From: Sphingomonas aerolata | GTDB lineage: Bacteria > Pseudomonadota > Alphaproteobacteria > Sphingomonadales > Sphingomonadaceae | DNA length: 64,000 bases | Assembly (NCBI RefSeq): GCF_003046295.1 | Contig: NZ_PZZN01000002.1 | Location: 1,054,001 to 1,118,000 of the forward strand | Reading direction: 5' to 3' | Shown: positions 8,495-17,277 of the stretch, in pieces | Numbering within the stretch: the first letter of the stretch is position 1 | Layout of the letters: each line of letters starts with the position of its first letter | The notes under the pieces: model-generated | The model's input: the letters and a program-made list of their open reading frames with translations, nothing else | The model's database searches: none | What the model was told of the DNA's origin: nothing | Program-made: the position numbers and the translations under genes

Positions 8495-9487
8495 TTACTG
8501 TCCCGCGATCATCTTCGTGTAGGCCGCCACCGGCACCGATTCCCGCGTGCCCTTGGTCGGTTCGATCTTGAAGAAATAGGATTCCGTCCACGCGCGACCG
8601 CCACCCCAGGCCATCGCATCGAGCCAGACGTCACTGTCGGTCTTGATCGACTTGACGACGTTCGCCGCGATCGCGGTGCAGGATGCGGGCAGCCCCTTCG
8701 AGCTTCCCAGTGCATATTCGCCCAGGATCGCCCGATAGCCCCGCTTCCGGGCAGCGGCGGCGAAGATCTTCAGTCCGCCGTCGCCCGCCGGTTCGCTGAC
8801 GCACTCCGCATTAGTACCGCTGGAGCCGGTGTCGAAATAGCGATGCGGCGACAGGATGATGCGGTTCAGCGGATCGATGAGGCCGCCCGAGCGATCGATC
8901 GCGCATGCAGCGCTCTCGCAGTCCCGGCTGGCCGGTTCGTTCTTGTCGAACCGGAATGACGCGGACCATTGTGGCCACTCGACGAGGATGCGGTGCTTGA
9001 ACCCCGCGTTGCGAATGCCCGCGACGATCTGGTTGGTATCGCGAACCCATTGCATCCAGTCGTTCGTCACCACGGGATCGGTGAAGAAGCGCGGCTCGTT
9101 CATCAGGTCGATCATGACCATTTCGGAATTGTCGAGCTTGCGCAGGATCGGCAGCCAGAATGCGATCTGCTCCGCCGGCGTCGGCCATTTATAGTCATGG
9201 CGGTCGAGGATCACGGGCACGTTGCGGGCGTTGGCCGCCTTGACCACGTCGATCACCCGCTGGAGGACGACGGGGTCATTCATCTGGCTGCCGTTGAACG
9301 GCAGGCGGATGCTGCGAAACCCGGCCTTGTCGACGTACCAGGCGACGTCGGCCACGGTCGGGCACAGGGCGCCGTTCGCGACGAACGAACATCCCGCGAG
9401 ATTGACGCCGAACCGCGGCGCTGCCTCGGCGGCCGTGGCGAAGGACAGCAGGGCCGTGGCAGCGGCGATGACACGAGGAAGAATCAT
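8495..9487 (-). CDS. Secreted GH5-like (cellulase-fold) glycoside hydrolase
   Basis: A 330-residue protein with a clear Sec signal peptide (residues 1-22, ending A-E-A-A). It has the (beta/alpha)8 layout of clan GH-A: RFGVNLAG at the mature start, SIRLPFNG, then D-L-M-N-E-P (acid/base Glu near residue 132), SPHRYFD, and LGEYALG (probable nucleophile Glu near residue 263). Six Cys residues could form disulfides in the periplasm or outside. The substrate (glucan, mannan or the cell's own exopolysaccharide) cannot be told. It stands between the mannoside cluster and an accessory polysaccharide region, so it may belong to either. An AGGTG ribosome-binding site precedes the ATG. Confidence 0.83.
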   Translation of the reverse strand: MILPRVIAAATALLSFATAAEAAPRFGVNLAGCSFVANGALCPTVADVAWYVDKAGFRSIRLPFNGSQMNDPVVLQRVIDVVKAANARNVPVILDRHDYKWPTPAEQIAFWLPILRKLDNSEMVMIDLMNEPRFFTDPVVTNDWMQWVRDTNQIVAGIRNAGFKHRILVEWPQWSASFRFDKNEPASRDCESAACAIDRSGGLIDPLNRIILSPHRYFDTGSSGTNAECVSEPAGDGGLKIFAAAARKRGYRAILGEYALGSSKGLPASCTAIAANVVKSIKTDSDVWLDAMAWGGGRAWTESYFFKIEPTKGTRESVPVAAYTKMIAGQ

Positions 9488-10088
9488 CTTACTTCACCTA
9501 CGAGGTTTGGATGGAATGCCGTGCTCTCGATGTGAAGCACAGTGTGATCCTTCAAATAGCCAATTTGTGTTAAATTTTTCTTCCGCAACAAGACGTTGGC
9601 GCCGAATAATTATCGAGAGCGTCACACTTACTGGCAGAGTTCGACAGATGCCGTCATGTCGTGTGACACAGGTGACGCGTGTTCGGCATGAGCATGGCCG
9701 AGATCATCGGCAAAGTGAATCGCCCGGTAACCAAATGCTTTGATGCGACGACATGCCTGTCCGCCGCGGTCAGTGCCATTCCGGGTCGCGCCGACGCCGG
9801 GAATCCCGTGGAAGTCAGCGCCATTCTATGCCAGAAGCCCGCTCACGACACCGGATGGGGACCAGCGTGCGGTCAGATATGCCCTCTATCTATCTGATAA
9901 CGCGGTTTTAAGCCCGTCGACATGGCGCTGAACCGCCGACGTGGTTCGACGAGCACCCTATGACTCTGAGGTTGTACCCCCGTCAGATGCCCAAATCGAC
10001 GCGTATAATAGTCGAATATCCTGTCCTGCAGCACCGGTCGCGTGCCGCAGGGCCCGTAAACCTGTTTAAACTGTAAGGCGGACAATCA
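9488..10088. promoter_or_regulatory. 601-base intergenic region with a candidate -10 box
   Basis: No reading frame here looks like a real protein. The left part (9540-9620) is AT-rich and holds the GH5 promoter side. On the plus strand a perfect TATAAT occurs at 10004-10009, giving a predicted start near 10016 and a leader of about 70 bases for the acyltransferase gene at 10089; its -35 is weak. Nothing else is recognised. Confidence 0.35.
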
Positions 10089-11183
10089 GTGACCTCCGTA
10101 CCAAAATCCGGGATGCACCTGTCGTCCTTGCAATATCTGCGCGGTATCGCTGCACTGGCCGTCGTCTATTTCCACGCGGTCGTACAAGTCGAGCAGGTGG
10201 CGAATATTCGCGAACTCCCCATGTCTGGATCGTTCGGCGTCGATATCTTTTTCGTCCTGAGCGGGTTCGTCATGTGGTGGACGACCAGGGACCGCAAGGT
10301 CGGCATTGGCGACTTCCTGGTCAAGCGCCTGATCCGGATTGCCCCGCTCTACTGGGTTCTGACGATATTTGCCGCGATGGTCGCGCTGTTCTTCGGCGAT
10401 CTGTTGCGGTCGACCAAGTTCGACCTTCCGCATCTCGGCTTCTCGCTCCTGTTTCTCCCCTATTGGAACCCGGCCGTTGCCGCGACCAATGCGGAGGTCC
10501 TGACCCCGGTCATCGTTCCGGGCTGGACGCTCAATACCGAGATGATGTTCTACGCGGTGTTTGCGTGCGCGCTGGCCGTCAGGCAGACGCTCAGGCCCCT
10601 GTTCGTCGCCGTGCTGCTGGCGCTCGTGTACGTATCGGCCAAGACGTGGCTCTCCGGGACGACCGCGGCCTTCTACGGTACGGACCGCCTCGCCGAATTT
10701 CTCGCGGGGATTGTTCTCGCGTGTACGATCCGCCGTATTCCACGCCTGTCGCCCGGCATCTGGGCGGTGGCAGGGCTTGGCGCGTTCGCCATGCTGTTCT
10801 GGATGGATCTCGAAAGGCCTTCCGTCTCGCAATTCATCGTCCTCGGCATACCCGCGGTCATTCTGCTGTGCGCGGCGCTGCAGATCGAGATCTCGGGCCA
10901 TTTGCCCGACCTGCCGAAACTGTCCCTGCTCGGCGACGCGTCCTACAGCATCTATCTCAGCCATATCTTCGTAATCGCGGGCACCCGCGTCGCCGCCCAT
11001 GTCGTCGGTCTCGATCTGGGCATGGCGAACGGTGCCGTCTTCGTCCTCCTCGCGCTCGTCGTCAGCAGCGTCGCCGGGATCGTCGTTCACCGGACCATCG
11101 AACTCCCGCTGCTCAAGGGCATGAACAGGCTGCTGCGCGGTGGCCGCAAGCCGCCCGCCGCCGCCGAACTGGGCACATCCTGA
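10089..11183 (+). CDS. Acyltransferase 3 family membrane protein (OafA/NodX/WecH-like)
   Basis: A 364-residue integral membrane protein with about ten hydrophobic segments. The N-terminal LQYLRGIAALAVVYFHA, with its conserved R and H, and the FGVDIFFVLSGFVM motif are hallmarks of the acyltransferase-3 family, which moves acyl groups (often acetyl) onto extracellular or periplasmic polysaccharides. A GTG start at 10089 has AAGG upstream; the ATG at 10113 is an alternative that keeps all conserved residues. It is followed after 98 bases by a polymerase/ligase-like gene, suggesting decoration of a surface polysaccharide. The acceptor is unknown. Confidence 0.88.
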   Translation: MTSVPKSGMHLSSLQYLRGIAALAVVYFHAVVQVEQVANIRELPMSGSFGVDIFFVLSGFVMWWTTRDRKVGIGDFLVKRLIRIAPLYWVLTIFAAMVALFFGDLLRSTKFDLPHLGFSLLFLPYWNPAVAATNAEVLTPVIVPGWTLNTEMMFYAVFACALAVRQTLRPLFVAVLLALVYVSAKTWLSGTTAAFYGTDRLAEFLAGIVLACTIRRIPRLSPGIWAVAGLGAFAMLFWMDLERPSVSQFIVLGIPAVILLCAALQIEISGHLPDLPKLSLLGDASYSIYLSHIFVIAGTRVAAHVVGLDLGMANGAVFVLLALVVSSVAGIVVHRTIELPLLKGMNRLLRGGRKPPAAAELGTS

Positions 11184-11281
11184 GCCGGGATTTAGGGCTG
11201 GCCATCGACGCGCAGCCGTAGAATGTTCCTCGAGCGGCGCGTCGGCCTCGATTATCCGCACCAACTGCAAACGGTGACACC

Positions 11282-12592
11282 ATGAAGACTTCACAACCTA
11301 TCACCGGGGTCAGGGCGCGGCCCAAGACGGCGGCGCCACCCGGCGGCAAGGCGCTGATCAGCGATCAAAGGTTCGGGATCCTCGCGGTCACGCTCGTCGT
11401 CTCGGCCAGCCTGTACAATGCGATGCTCGCGATCATCAGCGCGCATGTGAAGGGCCTCACGTCCGCGGCGCCGATCGCGATGGAGGGGCTGCTGCTCGGC
11501 GGCGCGATGGGGCTGGCGCTGCTCAAGCGCCGTCCAGACGGCGAAGACGCTCCGGCGATCGGCTTGCTCTACCTGTTTGCGCTCCTTGCGGTGTTCACGT
11601 CGCTCGCGAGCGATGCGGTGTTCCCCGATGCCTTTCGCAACGTCGCGATCATCGCGTCCTTCTTCCTGCTCGGCCGTCGGTGCAGCTTTCCCCAGGTGCA
11701 TCTCGCCTTTGCGCTGCTCACGATCATCACGCTGACGGTGCTGATCTTCGAGATCGCCTTCCCGACCGCCTATGTGTCAGTGTTCCAGCCGGGCAATTAC
11801 TATGCTGCGACGCGCGGCATGGAGGTGAGCGAGTTCAACGAGACCGGCCTGTTCAACAATGCGGCGGGGTTCGAATCGCGCTTTTCCTTCGGGGTGTTTT
11901 CGGGCGCGCGGACCTCGTCGGTGTTCCTCGAACAGGTCTCGAACGCGAACTTCGCCGGTATCCTCTGCGTGTTCCTTGTCGCCACATGGGGGCGGCTGAG
12001 CGTCGCCATCCGGACGACGATGGTGGCGACGATCCTGCTGATCCTGCTCTCGAACAACACGCGGACGTCGTCGGCGCTGGCGGTGGTGACGATGATGGGA
12101 TATTTCATATTTCCCCATCTGTCGCGGTGGTTCACCCTCCTGATTGCACCGGTCCTGGTCCTGCTGGCGTTTCTCGTCGTCGGTGACAATGTTGAGCATA
12201 CCGACGATCTGATCGGCCGGCTGGGCATCACCACCGAGGCGCTGCGCAAGCTCGACATTCCGACCATATTCGGCGCGAATGCGATGAAGGCGCGGCATCT
12301 GATGGACACCGGCTTCGGTTATGTCACCGCGTCGAGTTCGATCTTCGGGCTGATCGCGATCTGGCTGTTCTTCTCGCTCGGCCAGCGTGCGACGGACACC
12401 GCCTCGAAGCGCTGCGCCTGGGCGACCGCGGTCTATCTCTTCGCCAACATGATGATCGGCGGCACCGCGATCTTCTCGATGAAGGTCGCCGCCCCCTTGT
12501 GGATGCTGGTCGGCTATATGGCAGCCACCGCGCCCAAGCCCCAGACGTCGCGACCGAATGGCCCCGCGCCACGAGGATCGATCACAGCCTGA
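11282..12592 (+). CDS. Polytopic membrane protein resembling O-antigen/exopolysaccharide polymerase or ligase
   Basis: A 436-residue protein with roughly ten to twelve hydrophobic segments. A large loop around residues 160-220 (VSVFQPGNYYAATRGMEVSE onward) lies between membrane segments, as in Wzy/WaaL-like proteins, and NNTRTSSALAV follows a later segment. I do not see a sequence signature strong enough to name a family; the topology and position between acyltransferase genes point to polymerisation or export of a surface polysaccharide. Sphingan-type clusters of sphingomonads contain similar polymerases (SpsG/GelG), but no other sphingan gene is in this window. The ATG at 11282 follows a weak purine-rich region. 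Confidence 0.6.
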   Translation: MKTSQPITGVRARPKTAAPPGGKALISDQRFGILAVTLVVSASLYNAMLAIISAHVKGLTSAAPIAMEGLLLGGAMGLALLKRRPDGEDAPAIGLLYLFALLAVFTSLASDAVFPDAFRNVAIIASFFLLGRRCSFPQVHLAFALLTIITLTVLIFEIAFPTAYVSVFQPGNYYAATRGMEVSEFNETGLFNNAAGFESRFSFGVFSGARTSSVFLEQVSNANFAGILCVFLVATWGRLSVAIRTTMVATILLILLSNNTRTSSALAVVTMMGYFIFPHLSRWFTLLIAPVLVLLAFLVVGDNVEHTDDLIGRLGITTEALRKLDIPTIFGANAMKARHLMDTGFGYVTASSSIFGLIAIWLFFSLGQRATDTASKRCAWATAVYLFANMMIGGTAIFSMKVAAPLWMLVGYMAATAPKPQTSRPNGPAPRGSITA

Positions 12593-12693
12593 AGCAGGAC
12601 CCGGCCTGCATGCGGGGAGTATTGGCGTCGGTGTGCTATGTCGGGACCGATTGGCTGCATAAAACCTAATTCAATCTGATACGTAGCGTTTCC

Positions 12694-13386
12694 ATGGCAA
12701 GCAGCGAATCTCCCTCAACGGCAACCCGGTCTGCGGAAGCACTCCCCGACGATCCTCCCCTGCAACCGCCGGCCATCGAGCCGGCCGATCGGGAATATCT
12801 GGTCGCCGCGAGCACGATTCCGGGTTCGCACTACGGCGCGAGGATCGGGAGCAACGCGGCGCTCTGGGCGCTCGCGAACCAGCGTCAGGACATCGACAAA
12901 CGTTTGTCTGTCCTCACGGCTCGTAACCAACGAAGCATCCGTACGGCACGATATTCGGCGATCGCCGCGGTCGTTCTAGGGATCATGAGCACGGTTGGCG
13001 CAGCCTATTACACCCGCCAGGCAGATCCCCGCCCGGCTCTGGTCAAGGCTCCCGTCGCCCAAACCCCAAAAGCTCCCATCGCACCGCCTGTCAGGCCGCA
13101 GCCGGCCGCTATCTCGACCGCGGTGCCAGCTGAAGGTGGCAACACTCCGGTGGCGCCAAAGGCCAATGCCGCACCGAGCCAGGCTGGAGCGTCAATGCCC
13201 AAAAAGGCACGGAGGCTTTTACCGGCGAAACGTAAGGTGCGGCGTGCTCGCGCGCGGTCTTCAAGGTGGATTGCACAGCCTTTGCACGGTGCAGCGCTTC
13301 GGCGGGCGTTGATCGCCGATCGCAAGCGGACCCGGGAACTCAATCAAGCCCAGCTGAGAAAATTGACACGCCGACGTCGCGACTGA
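12694..13386 (+). CDS. Hypothetical single-span protein with Pro/Ala-rich and basic tail
   Basis: I do not recognise this 230-residue protein. Residues 1-85 are soluble and polar, then a single hydrophobic span (SAIAAVVLGIMSTVGAAYY, about 89-107) is followed by a Pro/Ala-rich stretch (about 110-165) and a strongly basic C-terminus rich in Arg/Lys. The arrangement suggests a cytoplasmic N-terminus and an extracytoplasmic Pro-rich region ending in a cationic tail that could contact acidic polysaccharide or peptidoglycan. It follows the polymerase-like gene by about 100 bases on the same strand, so it may be co-expressed. Codon use is consistent with a real gene. Confidence 0.6.
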   Translation: MASSESPSTATRSAEALPDDPPLQPPAIEPADREYLVAASTIPGSHYGARIGSNAALWALANQRQDIDKRLSVLTARNQRSIRTARYSAIAAVVLGIMSTVGAAYYTRQADPRPALVKAPVAQTPKAPIAPPVRPQPAAISTAVPAEGGNTPVAPKANAAPSQAGASMPKKARRLLPAKRKVRRARARSSRWIAQPLHGAALRRALIADRKRTRELNQAQLRKLTRRRRD

Positions 13387-13592
13387 TCGCGAGCCGTTGC
13401 CCTCTCATGGCGGAGACACCCTCCGCCGTGAGAAGCATGGCACGCTGGCGTCCGCGCCTGTTGTCGCCACGCTGCTCGATACCTTAGGGGATCTCCACCA
13501 TGCCGATTGGACGCGCATCGCGGCAGCGGTCGACGCGGTCGGTGAGGGGCGACTGCAGTGGTTGATCCCGCTCCCCATGGACCCTCGAAAAC

Positions 13593-13842
13593 ATGCGGCC
13601 CCTCGATATACAGACCATAGATCTGCTCTGTAGCTGTGGACGGCCTAAGGGGGTCAACGTCGACGTCTACCCGGCGACCGAGGCTGACCCGGTTCTTCCG
13701 TTGCGGTGAGTGCGGCAAGCGGCCGAAGACCGCGCTGCCGGGGCGGCAGCACCGCGGCGCGGCCGGATCGTCGACAGTCCGATCACTTGACCTGACCGAA
13801 GAGCGCTACCTGCCTGGGGACGAGGCGCTGCTGCCCCGCTAG
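13593..13842 (+). pseudogene. Possible frameshifted remnant of a small zinc-ribbon protein
   Basis: Two overlapping frames each carry half of a plausible zinc ribbon. From the ATG at 13593 the first reads a C-S-C-G pair and stops at 13709. A second frame, open to 13842, reads F-F-R-C-G-E-C-G-K at about 13690-13715. Small sphingomonad proteins with two Cys pairs in this order are common, so a single frameshift near 13690-13700 would explain both halves. There is no good ribosome-binding site. The stretch 13387-13592 before it holds no convincing gene. Confidence 0.3.
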
Positions 13843-14987
13843 GGGGTGCTCACGACCTTGACTGCTGGCTCGACAAGATGAGCCGGTGCCGGTTGGGCCC
13901 AGCCCAACGCCAGCTTGACCCTGACAATGATGGCATAAACCAGCTTTGCAATCGGGGCCCTCAGCGCGTCCTGGACCGGACGTTCGAACCAATGGAATGA
14001 GATTGCGGCTACGACAAGTGACAGCAAAATCCCGATGGCTATCACAATGCTGCCTGGCAGCAAGCCAGAGGTCAGGTATCCAGTTCCCGCAAGGATCGGC
14101 TCATGAAGAAGGTAAAGAGAGAAGCTGTACCCACCGATCCGTCGCATAGGCTTGTTTGCGAATATGGCAGATCCGAAGCGGTTACGAACCGTGCTTGCCA
14201 GCAGGAATGCGCCAAAGCATATTACTAGGCCAATATTGCCGTAGACGACTGCGTTATCGTCCCAACCAATGGACTCGATGAACTCTTTGTTCGGCCAAAT
14301 CCGCAGCGAAGCCATAAGTAGCGCGATGATCGAGACAGCTTGAATGAAAGCCGCGATCTTGGCGCTGATTATAGCAGTGACGCCACTGCGGACCATCACC
14401 GCCAACGTGACGCCCAGGAAAAATATGTGAAAGTGCGAGGGGAGCGATATTCCGGGAAAAATCGGGCGGAAGAGCATCGTGACGCCGGCGAGCAGGATGA
14501 CCGCTGGCACTGCAAGGCCGGCGTAACCGCGCCGTACAGCATACCAGAAGGCGGCGAATGCCACATAGAACTGCACTTCCGGTGGGATTGACCAGAAGAT
14601 GTGACTGCTGCCGGAGAAGGCGAGAAGGCGAAGAAAATCCCGGCCGTTTATGTAATACACGAATTGGGGGCCGAGTAGGGCTGACGCGATGTAGGCCAAA
14701 GTCACAGCCAAAAGATATATTGGCGCGATCCGGGCGACGCGGGCAGCGACGTAGTGCGCGACTGAGGGCGCATCCAGCGGCTTGTGAAGGTACAAATACC
14801 CCATCAAAAACCCGCTTAGCATGAAGAACAGTAAGACACCGAAACCGCCTGTAAGGCTCGGAAAAATCAACGGAAGCCCAATCTGGCCGGTATGCGAGCC
14901 GACAACTAAAAGAGCCGCGAACGCGCGCAGGCCATCAAGCTGCGGTATAATATTTGGCTGTTTCTTATCTACTTCGCTCGTCGTCAT
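13839..14987 (-). CDS. Acyltransferase 3 family membrane protein
   Basis: A 382-residue protein, started at the ATG at 14987 (a GGGGGA ribosome-binding site 9 bases upstream) rather than the longer open frame to 15050. The conserved LDGLRAFAALLVVGSHTG and GFGVLLFFMLSGFLMGY motifs mark the acyltransferase-3 family; about ten hydrophobic spans follow. The catalytic-type His is in GSHTG. Its DNA is visibly less GC-rich than that of neighbouring genes, with more A/T at third positions, which suggests acquisition by transfer. Together with the acyltransferase at 10089 and the polymerase-like gene it frames an accessory surface-polysaccharide segment. The acyl donor and acceptor are unknown. Confidence 0.87.
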   Translation of the reverse strand: MTTSEVDKKQPNIIPQLDGLRAFAALLVVGSHTGQIGLPLIFPSLTGGFGVLLFFMLSGFLMGYLYLHKPLDAPSVAHYVAARVARIAPIYLLAVTLAYIASALLGPQFVYYINGRDFLRLLAFSGSSHIFWSIPPEVQFYVAFAAFWYAVRRGYAGLAVPAVILLAGVTMLFRPIFPGISLPSHFHIFFLGVTLAVMVRSGVTAIISAKIAAFIQAVSIIALLMASLRIWPNKEFIESIGWDDNAVVYGNIGLVICFGAFLLASTVRNRFGSAIFANKPMRRIGGYSFSLYLLHEPILAGTGYLTSGLLPGSIVIAIGILLSLVVAAISFHWFERPVQDALRAPIAKLVYAIIVRVKLALGWAQPAPAHLVEPAVKVVSTP

Positions 14988-15263
14988 CTGTTGATTCCCC
15001 CTTAAGTCGCCGTAAGCGGGAATACGGTCGGTCGCGAACGGTAAGTTCATCCAAAATGAATGTGATATGTATCAAAAGCATACACTGCCGTGACGAAGTA
15101 TCATGCGGTTTCCGATGTGACGCAGCCGCTCCTTTCGAGCCGGCCGGTCATTCAAACTACGTCGAAATAGCCCGCGTACGACTCCGGCCATTCCGCCTCC
15201 GACCCCAACACAGACATCTGTCAAAATCGACGTCACGGACACTTCACCACCAATCCCGCTCAC

Positions 15264-15773
15264 CTATCGAGCCACCGAGCGCGTCCGGACCAGTCTGAAG
15301 GGAACCTCGTTCGTCGTGCCCTTTTCGGTGATCCTTACCCACATAGTGAGCGCGCTCGGGCTCGTGCGTTCGATCGTCATGCCGTCGAAAAACCATCGAT
15401 CCTTTTCTACCGCCACCAGCGGGAAGATTACGGGCTTGCCCGTCCCATCTTCCCAGCCCGTCATGTCCGGGCTGAAGTGACGAACCCGATAGGCCAGCGA
15501 TCCCCGGAGCGGGACGTAATCCACGAGTTCGGTAAACGATACGCCGCCCTTGCCGTCGGCCATCGCGAAATGGCCCGTGATCCGGCCTCCCAGCGGCGCG
15601 GAGTAGGTTTCCGTCACGTCGGAGCCCATTCCCGTGCCGACCCAGCTGCCAGCCAGCCAGGCCAGTTGATCGATTGACGCGGGTGGCGACGTGCCGGTCC
15701 CCAGTGAGCGCGTGTGCTGCGCGGTCGCGGGAACGGCCATCGCAAGACCAATAGCGGCCAAGGTCCGTATCAC
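15264..15773 (-). CDS. DUF6265-type exported protein
   Basis: A 169-residue protein when started at the GTG at 15773, which has GGGAG about 8 bases upstream and gives a clean Sec signal peptide (IRTLAAIGLAMAVPATAQ). The longer frame to 15827 would spoil it. The mature part opens with LAWLAGSWVGTG and continues with ETYSAPLGGRITGHF and a lipocalin-like series of beta strands ending LVRT. This pattern fits the DUF6265 beta-barrel family, whose function is unknown to me. Probably periplasmic. No operon partner is visible. Confidence 0.7.
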   Translation of the reverse strand: MIRTLAAIGLAMAVPATAQHTRSLGTGTSPPASIDQLAWLAGSWVGTGMGSDVTETYSAPLGGRITGHFAMADGKGGVSFTELVDYVPLRGSLAYRVRHFSPDMTGWEDGTGKPVIFPLVAVEKDRWFFDGMTIERTSPSALTMWVRITEKGTTNEVPFRLVRTRSVAR

Positions 15774-16147
15774 GGCACGTCTCCCTGTGATCAGGCGCAG
15801 CTTAGCGGCTCGGCCGACGGAATCCACCGTGTCTTTCGTGCCTGGAACGTGGCCGCGTCGACCAGCACGATCACGCGAAAATTTGTCCCCGGGTCTATCG
15901 CGGCATGCGCGGCCTGCCCGGACAGGCGGTCGTCGCGACCTTTCGGCCTTGCCCGGCCCACCACGTCCTCGGCCTTGGGTATCACGGCACCAAGGGCACT
16001 ATGGTACTTTGGTTGCTCGCGAAATTTACCGGAATTTTGGGTCGGAACCAATGCGCGGCTCAATTCTTGAACTCTCACGAACTCAGTTACGTCGCAATTA
16101 ACGCGAATGTGAAAAGAGTTAAACAATAGGGTTAATAGGAGTTCACG

Positions 16148-16324
16148 ATGCGCGACAAGGCCTCGACACCACATGGTGCTGGATCAGCAAACCAGGATCG
16201 TGGTTACTGCCAGCGGATGCCGAGCAGTGTGAAGGCGGGCAACCGAGATCTCGGCATGTTCAATCGCAGCAGCGTGAAAGGCGAGAAATACCAGGGCCAT
16301 GGTACGACGCCGGCCTATATCTAA
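16148..16324 (+). CDS. Possible 58-residue small protein
   Basis: A short frame from the ATG at 16148 to a TAA at 16324, preceded at ideal spacing by AGGAG (16137-16141) in an AT-rich leader. The peptide is hydrophilic and basic, with no membrane span and several Gly, Ser and Lys residues; I recognise no family. The strong ribosome-binding site, and its being the only such signal in this gene-poor stretch, are the support. It could also be a chance frame or the remnant of a longer gene. Confidence 0.35.
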   Translation: MRDKASTPHGAGSANQDRGYCQRMPSSVKAGNRDLGMFNRSSVKGEKYQGHGTTPAYI

Positions 16325-16513
16325 GTCAACGTCGAACTCGGCAGTCAATGGCGACAGACGTCAGCTGCACAGCTAAGAGGTCGGCAAGGTCAGCGATGGT
16401 GAGCCGTACAAGCGGTTCGGCCATCGCGGTTGCCGAACATGCACGCATGCTTGCGACCACTCGCAAGGCGTGCCCGATGAGCGTTGCGCAGGAGCCTATC
16501 GCTGCACATCATT

Positions 16514-16534
16514 TGTCCCGTCATGGTCGGGACA
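16514..16534. repeat. Perfect 7-bp inverted repeat flanked by a direct repeat
   Basis: TGTCCCG and CGGGACA are separated by 7 bases, and ATCATT occurs immediately outside both arms. It could be an operator or a small hairpin. No gene start is close by. Confidence 0.4.
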
Positions 16535-17048
16535 TCATTTAAGTCGATCCGTGCCGAGGTGCCGTGGCCTTCGACCAGCCTCGTTATTCGTACAAACGAC
16601 GCCACGATCCACGGCGTTAACCATTTCTTAACCACAAAGCCTCACCCGGCAGATGAGGCCTCGCCTCCCCGCAAGGGTTCCCTGCTCGTCACGATGCCGC
16701 CCCAGCTGGGACGGGCAGGGACTGCGGCCCAACGAGCTAGTCCGAGCGGCCGCTGCCGGCGCGTCTGGGACGTATTCCGCTCCAAGGATGCCAGAGGCGC
16801 CGGGTACAGCGCGATCGCGCGGGTAGGGGCTCAGCTAGGCAAGCAGACCTCCTGATACAGTCGAAGACGGGCAACCCGGTCGTGCGGCCGATCTCGTGTC
16901 ACGCAATGCTCAACGTCATGCGAACCTGCAGCGAGCCAATCGCGAACAAGGCGCGAAAGATGGCGGTCGCGCGACGGGCGCATATCATCCAGTTGGGAGA
17001 GAAGCCGTCGGAAGACAGATCAGACCATGTCGAACAGACATGACTCCG

Positions 17049-17077
17049 CCGCAGTGGAAAACGTTTGTTTTCTGCGG
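17049..17077 (-). terminator. Hairpin just downstream of tRNA-Lys
   Basis: CCGCAG/CTGCGG arms with an inner AAAAC/GTTTT pairing and a short loop lie 7 bases past the encoded CCA end of tRNA-Lys, in the direction of its transcription. There is no trailing T-run, so terminator function is likely but not certain. Confidence 0.4.
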
Positions 17078-17084
17078 AGGAGAA

Positions 17085-17160
<76 letters not shown>

Positions 17161-17277
17161 ATTCCGGGGCGGTTTTGAGTGGCGCCCTGGTGTGGCGCCC
17201 CGCTGCTGGAGGCGCGCTGTTAGCAGACTCATCGGGGGCCGCAACCCCCTTTCGTCCAAATTGCTGTCTTTTTCTGC

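Larger units (their letters stand above)
15774..17084. other. Gene-poor stretch next to tRNA-Lys
   Basis: About 1.3 kb between the DUF6265 gene and tRNA-Lys. Frames on both strands lack conserved-looking protein sequence, apart from a 58-codon candidate at 16148. The composition is more AT-rich in places (16000-16145 and 16600-16640). Two small hairpins are listed separately. The location immediately 3' of a tRNA gene, together with the low-GC acyltransferase nearby, is compatible with a decayed island, but I found no second copy of the tRNA 3' end and no integrase. Confidence 0.4.

Noticed and set aside
10086..11294. A 402-codon minus-strand frame opposite the acyltransferase at 10089
   Set aside because: It is the shadow of a membrane protein with clear acyltransferase-3 motifs.
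13344..13718. A 124-codon minus-strand frame in the 13.4-13.7 kb gap
   Set aside because: Arg/His-rich composition with no domain. The plus-strand zinc-ribbon remnant explains the sequence at least as well.
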